Of a stretch of 29,458 nucleotides of DNA, positions 6,767-14,062 are shown piece after piece. Positions within the stretch are counted from its first letter, which is position 1. Each line of letters opens with the position of its first letter. Under the pieces are notes generated by a model. That model made no database searches and was not told where the DNA came from. It saw nothing but the letters and a program-made list of their open reading frames with translations. The position numbers were made by a program, and so were the translations under genes. Source of the DNA: a virus; the IMG/VR virus record IMGVR_UViG_3300009706_001692, positions 1 to 29,458 of that record; one strand, given 5' to 3'.

Positions 6767-7693
6767 ATGTATGAGCAACTGCAAGCAGATTTCCGCGATC
6801 TCCGGCTTTACGCCCGGAACCTCACGGACCTCAAGGACACTCGGATTCGACACGAGAACCGCATTTATGCGGATGTGTGTTTCGGTCTCGAAGAGCCCTT
6901 GGGAAAGACGCATCCAGACTATTTGGAGGCGTTGAGCGACGGGGAAGTTGTTTCTCTTATCGACGCAGACTTCATGGACGAAGACGAGCGCAAGCGTATT
7001 CGCAAGTCCTTGAAGGCCATGTCGGTTTACGGTCTGCTTTGTGCTTCCGAAAAGGCAGCGCAGCGCCAAACTACCGACGCGATGTTGAACGTTTGTTCTG
7101 GTCCGGCCATGTCTGAATGGCTTGCCACGCCCGGCGTTGGCGCTGACATTGTTGCTCGTGTTCTTGGCGAGGTCGGCCATCCCGTGATCGCGTTCCCGAT
7201 GCACTGGGAGGAAAACCTCAATTACAAGGAAGGCGGCAAAGAGGACAAGAAGTTCCTCGTGCCGAGTGTTCAGCCCGACGGCGAATTCTTCTTCGAGCGC
7301 ATGGTTTCGCAACTCTGGTCGTACTGCGGTGTCGGCGATGCAAACCGTAGGCACCGAAAGGGCGAGACGCAGGAAGAGGCGCTGGCTGCCGGTTCGAAGT
7401 TCACCAAATCCCTGATTTGGAACATGTCGCAGTCATGTCTGAAAATGACTGGCGAGCCCGACAAGAACGGTTTTGTGAAGGCCCGTTCTCCTTACAAGAA
7501 CACCTACGACGATGCTCGTGCCCACTACGACCTTCGCGAGGGGCAGCCTTGCGATAGGTGCAAGGGTGAGCCCTGTCGTCCCATCCACCGTCACAACATG
7601 GCAGTTCGTAAGGTCATGAAGACGATGCTTTGCGACTTGTGGGTGGCTGCTCGCTCCGATTTGGGAGTCACGGCTATCGAGCAGGCTGCCTAA
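6767..7693 (+). CDS. IS110-transposase-related HhH protein without the nuclease domain
   Basis: 308 aa. Residues 119-296 follow the order of the C-terminal domain of IS110/IS116/IS902 transposases: a helix-hairpin-helix ATPGVGADIVARVLGEVGHP (120-139), QLWSYCGVGDANRRHRKGE (182-200), a GSKFTKSLIWNMSQSCLK helix (209-226), SPYKNTYDDARAHY (241-254), then IHRHNMAVRKVMKTMLCDLWVAA (273-295). A CxxC...C cluster (262-270) is inserted. The N-terminal 115 residues do not show the DEDD RuvC-like nuclease, and the usual serine of the SG motif seems replaced (RHRKG), so I infer a non-catalytic, domesticated DNA- or RNA-binding protein rather than a mobile element. There are no terminal repeats. Its stop overlaps the next start (TAATG). 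Confidence 0.75.
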   Translation: MYEQLQADFRDLRLYARNLTDLKDTRIRHENRIYADVCFGLEEPLGKTHPDYLEALSDGEVVSLIDADFMDEDERKRIRKSLKAMSVYGLLCASEKAAQRQTTDAMLNVCSGPAMSEWLATPGVGADIVARVLGEVGHPVIAFPMHWEENLNYKEGGKEDKKFLVPSVQPDGEFFFERMVSQLWSYCGVGDANRRHRKGETQEEALAAGSKFTKSLIWNMSQSCLKMTGEPDKNGFVKARSPYKNTYDDARAHYDLREGQPCDRCKGEPCRPIHRHNMAVRKVMKTMLCDLWVAARSDLGVTAIEQAA

Positions 7694-7893
7694 TGAGCGG
7701 CTACGACGAACTCTCCGAGGCGTATCGAGTCGACATAGATCGAATCATTGACTCGATTCTGGCCCTGCCGGCTCCAACCGACGAGCAGCGGAAAAACGCT
7801 GATGTTGCCGGCGATCCGGTATGGCAAGTTCTTGCTTGCGCTCATGAAGACATCGTCCACATTGGCGCTGTTCGAGAACGAGCGAAGGCTTAA
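7693..7893 (+). CDS. Small unknown protein coupled to the IS110-like gene
   Basis: 66 aa, starting at the ATG in the TAATG overlap with the previous stop; an in-frame upstream ATG at 7630 lies inside that gene and is unlikely. The product (MSGYDELSEAYRVDIDRIIDSILALPAPTDEQRKNADVAGDPVWQVL...) is acidic and helical, with no recognisable motif. Tight coupling suggests it works with the IS110-like protein. It is followed by a 232-base stretch without a clear gene. Confidence 0.7.
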   Translation: MSGYDELSEAYRVDIDRIIDSILALPAPTDEQRKNADVAGDPVWQVLACAHEDIVHIGAVRERAKA

Positions 7894-7908
7894 AGCCATT
7901 TTTCTCAA

Positions 7909-7962
7909 CCCGGCCACAGGCGACACGGTACCCACGATCGACGCGCCGGGTCTTTCTAGTGG
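7909..7962 (+). repeat. Non-coding 54-bp-type repeat, copy 1
   Basis: The first 26 bases (7909-7934, containing GGCGACACGGTACCCA) are identical to copy 2 at 8015-8040, and CGCCGGGTC recurs at the same distance. CCCGGC (7909-7914) can pair with GCCGGG (7945-7950). A more diverged third unit lies between them, with GATACCCA at 7978-7985. The stretch 7894-8125 holds no gene I can support. Confidence 0.8.
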
Positions 7963-8014
7963 AGCCATTAATCCGCCGATACCCACATTGGACCTGCGCT
8001 CCGCTGTTTTCTAC

Positions 8015-8068
8015 CCCGGCCACAGGCGACACGGTACCCATAGTCGTCACGCCGGGTCATTCTCTGGG
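8015..8068 (+). repeat. Non-coding 54-bp-type repeat, copy 2
   Basis: This copy starts 106 bases after copy 1 and has the same CCCGGC / GCCGGG arms (8015-8020 and 8051-8056). It aligns without gaps to the in-gene linker repeat at 8756: by hand count 29 of 40 positions agree, including CGGTACCCA and CACGCC. Confidence 0.8.
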
Positions 8069-8125
8069 GCCATGCCAGAAACGAAACCCAGATGGCTGTC
8101 GCCCTAGACTTTCGAAGGAGTTGTA

Positions 8126-9133
8126 ATGATACTTAAATCACTTATGGCCATGACCGTATTCGCCCTAGTGCTATCAGTCGGCCAGGCCAGTGCCTCCCAC
8201 GATGCTATCTATTCGCCCTGTGGCACGGAGTACGGCTTCATACACATGACCTACGACGAATGGGCCGCACACATCACCACGATGGAAGCCAACGGCACCA
8301 TCCCGCCGGGAGTCGTATTCCGTTACAACGAAGAACTCCACGGCGGCAAGGGTTTAGAAGACCCAAGAGTTGTCTGGGCTAGAAACCTGACCGACGGACA
8401 GATCCTGTCGATTGACGATTGGGCTAACGGCGATTATCCGGAGATTGAAGCCCTGATGTTTTCTTCGGGTCTGATCCCCGAATGGATTTTGGATGCCAAC
8501 AGGACTGTACGAAGATTCAACGATCCCTACTGGGCGCAAGCCAACCCGCTGACGCCGACATGGACCGTCTGGCAGTCGCTCTGCATGGCCAACTACGGGT
8601 ACTCGCTTCCGGCCATGGAGATCAATGAGGCGGGGGTATGGGAATCAAATATTCCAACGACCACAACTATTGACACGGTCGTTCCTACAACAGATCCGGC
8701 GGGGGCCACCTCGGGTTCGGGAACCAACCAAGACGCGCTCCCGCCAACTACGACACAGGCCACATCAGACTCGGTACCCAATGAAGACACGCCTGTGCCC
8801 ACTACAACGCAGGCCCCATCAGAACCGATACCCGAGACTGGAACGCCTGCGACCACTACGACTCAGGCCATAGCCGTTGCGATACCCAGCGAGGTCACGC
8901 CTGAGTCATCCCCGCCCGCCTTACAAGCGACACCCAGCCCTCTCCCGGCGGGGTATGACCTATTCACTGCCCAGTATGAGGGCTGGCCTTTCGAGCAGAC
9001 GTTGAGGCTGTTGGAAGAGCGGTATCCGCAGGGAACTCCAGGAAAGTATCATTTCCGGTTGTCGTATGCTGTCGACTTCCTTCGGGGCGGGGGCTTGATC
9101 GGGGGGCTGGACGCTGTTTGGAACGCCGGTTGA
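8126..9133 (+). CDS. Secreted protein with four 18-aa Pro/Thr linker repeats
   Basis: 335 aa with a strong AAGGAG seven bases before the ATG. Residues 1-23 are a signal peptide ending A-S-A before SHDAIY. Residues 24-175 are a globular domain (HMTYDEWAAHITTMEANGTIPPGVVFRYNEEL...TWTVWQSLCMANYGYSLP) with two cysteines, family unknown. Residues 177-275 are a Pro/Thr linker that includes four 18-residue repeats (DNA 8702-8917), and residues about 276-335 form a second small domain (YDLFTAQYEGWPFEQTLRLLEERYPQGTPGKYHF...). It would be exported by the host Sec system. Its placement inside the early + strand block is odd for a secreted protein. Superinfection exclusion or envelope modification is possible but unproven. 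Confidence 0.85.
   Translation: MILKSLMAMTVFALVLSVGQASASHDAIYSPCGTEYGFIHMTYDEWAAHITTMEANGTIPPGVVFRYNEELHGGKGLEDPRVVWARNLTDGQILSIDDWANGDYPEIEALMFSSGLIPEWILDANRTVRRFNDPYWAQANPLTPTWTVWQSLCMANYGYSLPAMEINEAGVWESNIPTTTTIDTVVPTTDPAGATSGSGTNQDALPPTTTQATSDSVPNEDTPVPTTTQAPSEPIPETGTPATTTTQAIAVAIPSEVTPESSPPALQATPSPLPAGYDLFTAQYEGWPFEQTLRLLEERYPQGTPGKYHFRLSYAVDFLRGGGLIGGLDAVWNAG
8702..8917 (+). repeat. Four 54-bp in-frame tandem repeats (linker)
   Basis: Units start at 8702, 8756, 8810 and 8864 and encode GATSGSGTNQDALPPTTT, QATSDSVPNEDTPVPTTT, QAPSEPIPETGTPATTTT and QAIAVAIPSEVTPESSPP. The period is exactly 54 bases (18 codons). Divergence between units shows that the duplication is not recent. Confidence 0.85.
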
Positions 9134-9159
9134 CAAGTCTGGCTTGTTTCATCTAGAAT
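9130..9159 (+). promoter_or_regulatory. Consensus sigma70-type promoter, leaderless layout
   Basis: TTGACA (9130-9135), an 18-base spacer, then TAGAAT (9154-9159). Six bases separate the -10 box from the ATG at 9166, so transcription would begin at or next to the start codon. The -35 box overlaps the stop codon of the upstream gene. Confidence 0.75.
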
Positions 9160-9165
9160 ATGGTT

Positions 9166-9345
9166 ATGACAACATTTGAGATGAGCGTGATATTCGACTT
9201 GGATTCCGAGGAAGAGGCGGTTGAGGCGATTGACCGTCTCGGCGCAGCCTTCACCGAACACCTTCCGACCTGGGCCGCGAGCGTGAAGTCTGCGGATACG
9301 TCCGAAACCGTCCCAACCTTCAAACCAGTAGGAGAGCAGTCATGA
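9166..9345 (+). CDS. Small unknown protein, probably from a leaderless mRNA
   Basis: 59 aa from the ATG at 9166 (MTTFEMSVIFDLDSEEEAVEAIDRLGAAF...); an in-frame ATG lies two codons earlier, at 9160, too close to the -10 box. There is no ribosome binding site, which fits leaderless translation, common in actinobacteria. The sequence predicts a beta strand, an acidic helix and an amphipathic helix, and may fold as a small alpha/beta unit; no family recognised. It shares ATGA with the DUF932 gene that follows, so it likely leads that transcript. Confidence 0.7.
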   Translation: MTTFEMSVIFDLDSEEEAVEAIDRLGAAFTEHLPTWAASVKSADTSETVPTFKPVGEQS

Positions 9346-10376
9346 GTCACGAATTGGAAATCAATGAAGCCGGCAACGCCCGCATGGCTTATTCCGATCG
9401 TGAGATTCCATGGCATCGGCTAGGAACTCCCATGCGTGGACTCCAGACTGCCGAAGCAATGCTTACTGCCGCACAAGCCGACTTCGATGTGGTGCTTGCC
9501 GACGTGGCCGCAATTGACGCAAACGGAAACGTTCTCTACAACAATCTGGGTTTGGAGTCAGAGCCGGTCAAGATTGAAAACAGCCGGGCCACAATCCGAG
9601 TGAATCCAGATGGGTCGTTCGATGGGCTTGCCACGGTAGGCACCCGGTTCGTTGTCGAACAGAACAAGGATTGCCTGATGCGAGCCTTGGACATCGTGGG
9701 GGCTTCCAAAGGTGACGCAGTTGTCGATACCGTAGGGGTTCTGCGCGGCGGCCGAGAGTTCTTCGCTTGTCTTGATTTGGGCTCGCTGGTTATCGACCCC
9801 AATGGGATCAATGACAAGATCGATCGCTATCTGCTCGTTCAGAACGGGCATGACGGACGTACCCCGATCACGTTCGCCAATACTCCCATTCGGGCGGTCT
9901 GCAAGAACACGGTCGTCTTCGGAGTGCGGAAGGCCAAGAGCATTTTCCGAGCCAAACACACGCGTAATGCCGACAAAGCCGTGGAGGCTGCACGGGACGT
10001 ACTCAACATCTCGGTGGAATGGGCTCGAGGCTTTCAGGAGATGGCTGAACAGTTGTTGCGAATTCCCGTTCCGGCTGGCTCCCGACAATTCGACTCCGTG
10101 TTTAATACAGTATTCCCGGATTCGAGTTCTTTCACGGATCGGCAACGCGATCATCGCGATGATGTGCAGATGACCATGCGTGGCCTGTACACCTCTCCTA
10201 GGAACGCTGCCGGCTTTGGATACAACGGGTGGTCCACCTATAACGCTTTCGCCGAATACTTTGATCACACGCGCGAGGGTGACGCTGACGCCAAGGCAGC
10301 ATCGTCGATGAATTACACGTCGTGGGTTTCAAAGAACAAACAAGCCGTTCAGCAGGCTCTCTTGTCTTTGGCATAA
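9342..10376 (+). CDS. DUF932 phage/plasmid-like protein
   Basis: 344 aa with AGGAG before the ATG, overlapping the upstream stop (ATGA). It shows the family hallmarks: IPWHRLGTPM near the N-terminus, LATVGTRFVVEQNKDCLMRALDIVG at about 95-120, GGREFFACLDLG at 136-147, YLLVQNGHDGRTPITFANTPIRAVCKNTVVFG at 163-195, and a C-terminal Y-N-x-W-x-x-x-N-A-x-x-E-Y-F-DH segment. DUF932 (TIGR03299-type) proteins are common on phages and plasmids; their biochemical role is not established, though anti-defence or DNA-binding roles have been suggested. The length is usual for the family. Confidence 0.85.
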   Translation: MSHELEINEAGNARMAYSDREIPWHRLGTPMRGLQTAEAMLTAAQADFDVVLADVAAIDANGNVLYNNLGLESEPVKIENSRATIRVNPDGSFDGLATVGTRFVVEQNKDCLMRALDIVGASKGDAVVDTVGVLRGGREFFACLDLGSLVIDPNGINDKIDRYLLVQNGHDGRTPITFANTPIRAVCKNTVVFGVRKAKSIFRAKHTRNADKAVEAARDVLNISVEWARGFQEMAEQLLRIPVPAGSRQFDSVFNTVFPDSSSFTDRQRDHRDDVQMTMRGLYTSPRNAAGFGYNGWSTYNAFAEYFDHTREGDADAKAASSMNYTSWVSKNKQAVQQALLSLA

Positions 10377-10381
10377 CTGCT

Positions 10382-10591
10382 ATGGGTTGGAAGGATCGTG
10401 CGGAGTGCAAGGGCGTGGACACCAATGTGTTCTTTTCTGGTGCTGCGAGCACGGCTCAGGCTGTTGAGAGATACTGTAGTAAGTGTCTCGTCAGCGATCA
10501 GTGTCTTGCTGAGGGGATGGCCAGTTCCAGAGTGTTCGGCATCTGGGGTGGCACTACCCAGAGCGACCGGACGCGAATGAGAGCATGGTGA
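10382..10591 (+). CDS. WhiB-family iron-sulfur transcription factor
   Basis: 69 aa from the ATG at 10382 (MGWKDRAECKG...), the usual WhiB opening; a GTG at 10322 would overlap the DUF932 gene. The four cluster cysteines are C9, C32, C35 and C41, giving C-x22-C-x2-C-x5-C, followed by FGIWGGTT, the WhiB glycine-tryptophan turn. WhiB proteins bind a 4Fe-4S cluster and the host sigma factor and occur only in actinobacteria and their phages, so this gene is the best host marker in the window. It lacks a long basic tail. It probably redirects host or phage promoters. It overlaps the next gene. Confidence 0.9.
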   Translation: MGWKDRAECKGVDTNVFFSGAASTAQAVERYCSKCLVSDQCLAEGMASSRVFGIWGGTTQSDRTRMRAW

Positions 10592-10827
10592 ACATGTACG
10601 TTTACATCAAAATCGGAGACAGTTTCCACGCAGGTTTTTACATGACAAAGTACGCTCATGATGGAAAGCCTTACAACCAGTTCATGGCTGAAACCGGATG
10701 GGCGAACGAATGGGCTGCAGCAGCCAGGGTCAACTACCTTAACGGTGGTACTGGTGCCCCCCCCATAACGCCTGTTCCTAAGAATGTTCCCGGGAAGGAA
10801 CCTAAATCACCTACAATTGTTGGGTGA
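10585..10827 (+). CDS. Small unknown protein
   Basis: 80 aa. Possible starts are ATG 10585, GTG 10588 (sharing GTGA with the whiB stop) or ATG 10594; the coupled GTG is as plausible as the first ATG. The product (MYVYIKIGDSFHAGFYMTKYAHDGKPYNQFMAETGWANEWAAAARVNYLNGG...) has an aromatic N-terminal strand region, one amphipathic helix and a Pro-rich tail. No family recognised. It continues the chain of overlapping genes from whiB. Confidence 0.65.
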   Translation: MVNMYVYIKIGDSFHAGFYMTKYAHDGKPYNQFMAETGWANEWAAAARVNYLNGGTGAPPITPVPKNVPGKEPKSPTIVG

Positions 10828-11159
10828 ATATCAATCCAACACCAGATGGCGGATTTCAGGCACGCTCATCCCTCGCGGGAATCGGTCTTCCCGACGGCTA
10901 TGTCGTTCACGCTGACCGCGGGCCATGTCCAGTTTGTGGCCATCCGACTGGCGACTGCGTCGGTACCCTGGAATCCCCCGATGCTCTCGTCGGTTGGCAC
11001 GACAGTCCAGACAAGATGAGGCATGTCCAGATGGTCTATCTGGAAGAGGATGTTTGGGAGGATAGGCAAATCACGCCGGGTCGCATGACCAAAATCCTTC
11101 GGCATCGGGCCGGATCGACGATCCCTTTCGCGGAAGCCCAAAAACTCGGCTTGGTTTGA
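10824..11159 (+). CDS. Small protein with zinc-finger-like CPVCG motif
   Basis: 111 aa with a GTG start sharing GTGA with the upstream stop. Residues 30-45 read RGPCPVCGHPTGDC, a CPxCG...C zinc-knuckle-like site; later segments (LVGWHDSPDKMRHVQMVYLEEDVWEDRQITPGRMTKILRHRAG) are mixed. Such short treble-clef or ribbon proteins are common accessory genes in actinophages; the function is unknown. It is the last coupled gene before the ribonucleotide reductase. Confidence 0.7.
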   Translation: MNINPTPDGGFQARSSLAGIGLPDGYVVHADRGPCPVCGHPTGDCVGTLESPDALVGWHDSPDKMRHVQMVYLEEDVWEDRQITPGRMTKILRHRAGSTIPFAEAQKLGLV

Positions 11160-11183
11160 CACCTTCCGTATTTCTTTGTGGTC

Positions 11184-11189
11184 TACAAT
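11184..11189 (+). promoter_or_regulatory. Possible -10 box for the ribonucleotide reductase gene
   Basis: TACAAT matches the -10 consensus at five of six positions. The nearest TTGACA (11156-11161) is 22 bases away, longer than usual, so the pairing is doubtful. It would give a leader of about 50 bases before the start at 11248. Confidence 0.35.
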
Positions 11190-11247
11190 CGGTAGGGGTT
11201 CTTTATCCCCGTCCCGCTCGCCCTACCGAATCGAAAATTGCAGGTCA

Positions 11248-13170
11248 ATGCCCTACATTACGGACGATTTCATTGAGTCATATAGAACACAAACACCACC
11301 TTGGGGTTTCGGGGGATTAGGGGAGATAGTATTTCTTAGAACGTACAGTCGCAAGACTGAGGATGACCGTTCAGAGTCGTGGCCAGAGACTCTTCAGCGG
11401 GTAATCAATGGTGCCATTGAAATCGGTGTGCCGTACACCCAGGCCGATGTCGAACTTCTGTTCGATCACATGTTTCATTTGCGTTGTTCGTTCGCCGGCC
11501 GTGGGCTCTGGCAGTTGGGCACACCCCTCGTTCAAAACATGGGTGGAGCGAGTCTCAACAACTGTTACTTCGTCAACATCGAGACGGTGGAAGATTTCGA
11601 GTTTGTGTTCGACATGCTCATGCTGGGCGGAGGCGTTGGTTTTTCCGTGGAGCGAGCCAAGATTCACGAACTCCCCAAGGTGAAGCCGGGCGTGACCATC
11701 ACCCACGAGCGAACCAACGATGCCGACATCATCGTGCCCGACTCGCGTCAGGGTTGGAGTCGCCTGCTGCACTCGACTCTCAAGTCGTTCTTTGATACAG
11801 GTAAGTCGTTCTCTTATTCCACGATTCTGGTTCGGGAATCGGGAGCCGCACTCAAGACATTCGGCGGTACGGCTTCAGGGCCAGGTGCTCTGATCGATGG
11901 AATTGCCGACATTTGCACAGTGATGCAAGGGCGAGAGGGTAAAAAGTTACGGTCTGTTGATGTTCTAGATGTATGCAACATCATTGGACGGGTGGTGGTG
12001 TCTGGCTCGGCGCGACGTTCCGCCGAGATTGCCATCGGTGACCCCGATGACGTTCTCTTCCTCCGAGCCAAGAACTGGGCAACGGGAACAGTCCCCGCCT
12101 GGCGATCGAACAGCAATAACAGCATTTATGCCGATTCCTACGACGAGATCCTGCCGGAGTTGTGGAAGGGGTATAACGGGAATGGGGAACCGTATGGATT
12201 GGTTAATCGTAAGTTGGCTCGAAAGGTGGGAAGGCTCGGAGAGAATAAGACAGATAACAGCATCGAGGGGTTCAACCCCTGCGCCGAGATAGCGCTCGGT
12301 GACGGGGAGTCGTGCAATCTGGCGACGATTTTTCTACCGAACATCGAGTCGCTGAAGCAGATGCGGGAAATTTCCCGCTTGCTTTATCTGGCGCAGAAAC
12401 AGGTCACACGGCTTGAGTACCCCTACGAGAAGACGACCAAGATCGTTGCCAAGAATGCGAGGCTGGGTCAGTCTGTTACCGGAGTGCTGCAGGCATCCGA
12501 AAAGCAATTGGGCTGGATGTCGGAAATCTATGATTACCTGTCTGGGCTGGACGAGCAGTATTCTGCGAAACACAACCTGCCCAAGTCGGTTCGTCTGACC
12601 ACGGTTCAACCCTCAGGGACGCTGTCTCTGCTGCCGGGGGTTACACCGGGCGTACACCCGGCATACGCCCGCTACTACATCCGGCGGGTTAGATTCCGTT
12701 CAACGGATCCGTTGGTGGAGGCGTGTCGCCAGCGTGGCTACAAGGTTCAATGGGATGTTGGTTTAGATGGACAGAAGGATCGCACCAGTCAGGTCGTCGA
12801 GTTCCCTTGCGAGTCTCCAAAAGATGCCATTTTAGCGAGCGACATGTCGGCGATAGATCAACTGGAGTGGATCAAGCGCTTGCAAACCGAGTGGGCGGAT
12901 AACGCTGTGTCGGTGACGGTGTACTACCGGCTGGGTGAACTGCCAGAGATCCAGGAGTGGCTAACGAAGAACTACAAGAATTCGATTAAGAGTGTGTCAT
13001 TCTTGTTACACACCGATCACAATTTCCCTCTACCTCCATACGAAGAGATAACAGAAGCAGAATATGAGAAATCAGTCGCGAGTGTCAATCTTTCGGTTCC
13101 ACTGGTGGCTGTGGGCTCCGACTCTGTTGTTTTTGATGACTGCGACACTGGTGCGTGCCCTGTTCGTTAG
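11248..13170 (+). CDS. nrdJ: Class II (adenosylcobalamin) ribonucleotide reductase, monomeric type
   Basis: 640 aa from MPYITDDFIES at 11248; the frame is open to 11176 but lacks a good earlier start. It makes deoxynucleotides for phage DNA. Visible hallmarks are N-N-C106 (first redox cysteine), N343-P-C345-A-E347 (radical-site cysteine with its Asn and Glu partners), C356 exactly 11 residues after C345 as in the Lactobacillus enzyme (C408/C419), VQPSGTLSLLPGVTPGVHP, and the C-terminal C632-x4-C637 pair in CDTGACPVR that shuttles electrons. The single-chain plan with this tail marks the RTPR-like monomeric class II enzyme, which reduces nucleoside triphosphates using vitamin B12 coenzyme. It is shorter than the roughly 740-aa bacterial form. 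Its 3' end meets the next gene with a 2-base gap. Confidence 0.93.
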   Translation: MPYITDDFIESYRTQTPPWGFGGLGEIVFLRTYSRKTEDDRSESWPETLQRVINGAIEIGVPYTQADVELLFDHMFHLRCSFAGRGLWQLGTPLVQNMGGASLNNCYFVNIETVEDFEFVFDMLMLGGGVGFSVERAKIHELPKVKPGVTITHERTNDADIIVPDSRQGWSRLLHSTLKSFFDTGKSFSYSTILVRESGAALKTFGGTASGPGALIDGIADICTVMQGREGKKLRSVDVLDVCNIIGRVVVSGSARRSAEIAIGDPDDVLFLRAKNWATGTVPAWRSNSNNSIYADSYDEILPELWKGYNGNGEPYGLVNRKLARKVGRLGENKTDNSIEGFNPCAEIALGDGESCNLATIFLPNIESLKQMREISRLLYLAQKQVTRLEYPYEKTTKIVAKNARLGQSVTGVLQASEKQLGWMSEIYDYLSGLDEQYSAKHNLPKSVRLTTVQPSGTLSLLPGVTPGVHPAYARYYIRRVRFRSTDPLVEACRQRGYKVQWDVGLDGQKDRTSQVVEFPCESPKDAILASDMSAIDQLEWIKRLQTEWADNAVSVTVYYRLGELPEIQEWLTKNYKNSIKSVSFLLHTDHNFPLPPYEEITEAEYEKSVASVNLSVPLVAVGSDSVVFDDCDTGACPVR

Positions 13171-13172
13171 GG

Positions 13173-14060
13173 CTAAAGAGATTCGATCTGATCTGCCAAT
13201 GCCCTGAGTTGCTGGGCTATGCCGAGAATGTATCCGGCATCCACGAAGGCCTTCGGGTCGGGGAGTTCTGGAATGTCCGACCATTTTGCTTCTTCTGGCG
13301 TGGGATCGAGTGGTTCAACTGTTTCGGATTCTGCGGTTTCCTTGGCGGCTTCTTCCTTCTCGGCGATCATTCTGGCGATCGCTTCCCAGTCGATGCCCGG
13401 ATCAGCGAGATCGGGACCGAGGTTTTCCAACTTGTAGTCGGAAATATCCCACGCCATGTTTTCTGGGGCTACGGCTGGTCCGCCATAATAGGCATCCAAC
13501 CACGCCCAAGTAACAGCAGTTTTATCTGTTACAACTAGGTTATGTCGAACCCAGTCGCCTCCGTCTACACGAGCCCGAATGAAGCCCTCGTCGAAATCGG
13601 CTTCACACTCAAAGAGAACGGCATCGCCGCCAATTTTAAGTTGTCCGACTTTGACCGAATCACCCCATCGTGGGACTTGTCCCAGGTGGTAAAAGTACAT
13701 GCCGATGGGCATGTAACCGTCTTTGGACTTGCCGAACCATGTGCGGAACGAGAACCCGTCGGGGGCGGGCTGCCGGTTGCCGTGACCGTAGGATTGACCC
13801 TTGGCGTTTTTGTACCGTAGATCGGCAAACCCCAGGGTCTTTCCCGTACTGTGGGAATTCCAATTGCTGAGTGCCCTGACCATGTAGGACACCTTCACAT
13901 GGCGGGAGGGTGGCACCTCTTTGTACAGGGCGCATCCGTAGTGGTTGCCCTCGCGGAACATCAGTCGTAAAGCGTCGCCGCTCACATAGGCGTTCTTGAT
14001 GTCTCCTTTCCACGAGTTCTGCCATCCATCTTCAAATGTTTCATGAACCAAAATAGACAT
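13173..14060 (-). CDS. Polysaccharide-lyase-14-like jelly-roll protein with helical tail
   Basis: 295 aa. Residues 1-205 read as a beta jelly roll of the polysaccharide lyase 14 / concanavalin-like type: GDALRLMFREGNHYGCALYKEVPPSRHVKVSYMVRAL, GKTLGFADLRY...APDGFSFRTWFGKSKDGYMPIGMYFYH, later RARVDGGDWVRHNLVVTD and WLDAYYGGPAVAPENMAWDISDYKL. A Glu-rich helix (about 225-250) and a C-terminal helix (AGYILGIAQQLRALADQIESL) follow and may mediate oligomerisation. Such domains in chloroviruses and bacteria cut uronic-acid polymers; in a phage this could be a capsule depolymerase or virion decoration protein. Enzyme activity is inferred from fold only. It starts 2 bases after the nuclease gene. Confidence 0.7.
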   Translation of the reverse strand: MSILVHETFEDGWQNSWKGDIKNAYVSGDALRLMFREGNHYGCALYKEVPPSRHVKVSYMVRALSNWNSHSTGKTLGFADLRYKNAKGQSYGHGNRQPAPDGFSFRTWFGKSKDGYMPIGMYFYHLGQVPRWGDSVKVGQLKIGGDAVLFECEADFDEGFIRARVDGGDWVRHNLVVTDKTAVTWAWLDAYYGGPAVAPENMAWDISDYKLENLGPDLADPGIDWEAIARMIAEKEEAAKETAESETVEPLDPTPEEAKWSDIPELPDPKAFVDAGYILGIAQQLRALADQIESL

Positions 14061-14062
14061 GA

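Noticed and set aside
7748-8107. + strand 119-codon frame over the repeat region
   Set aside because: Its first part is out of frame with the better-supported 66-aa gene, and the repeats change phase within it; treated as decayed sequence.
7894-8125. A bridge-RNA gene for the IS110-like protein
   Set aside because: Two hairpin-capable repeats are suggestive, but the similarity to the coding linker repeat and the missing catalytic residues of the protein make decayed coding sequence the simpler reading. Kept only as a test in the findings.
7909-8917. A CRISPR array
   Set aside because: Repeats are 54 bp, diverged and partly in frame inside a protein, without uniform spacers.
11190-11247. A cobalamin riboswitch before the B12-dependent reductase
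   Set aside because: The leader is only about 50 bases and shows no B12-box; too short for the known class.
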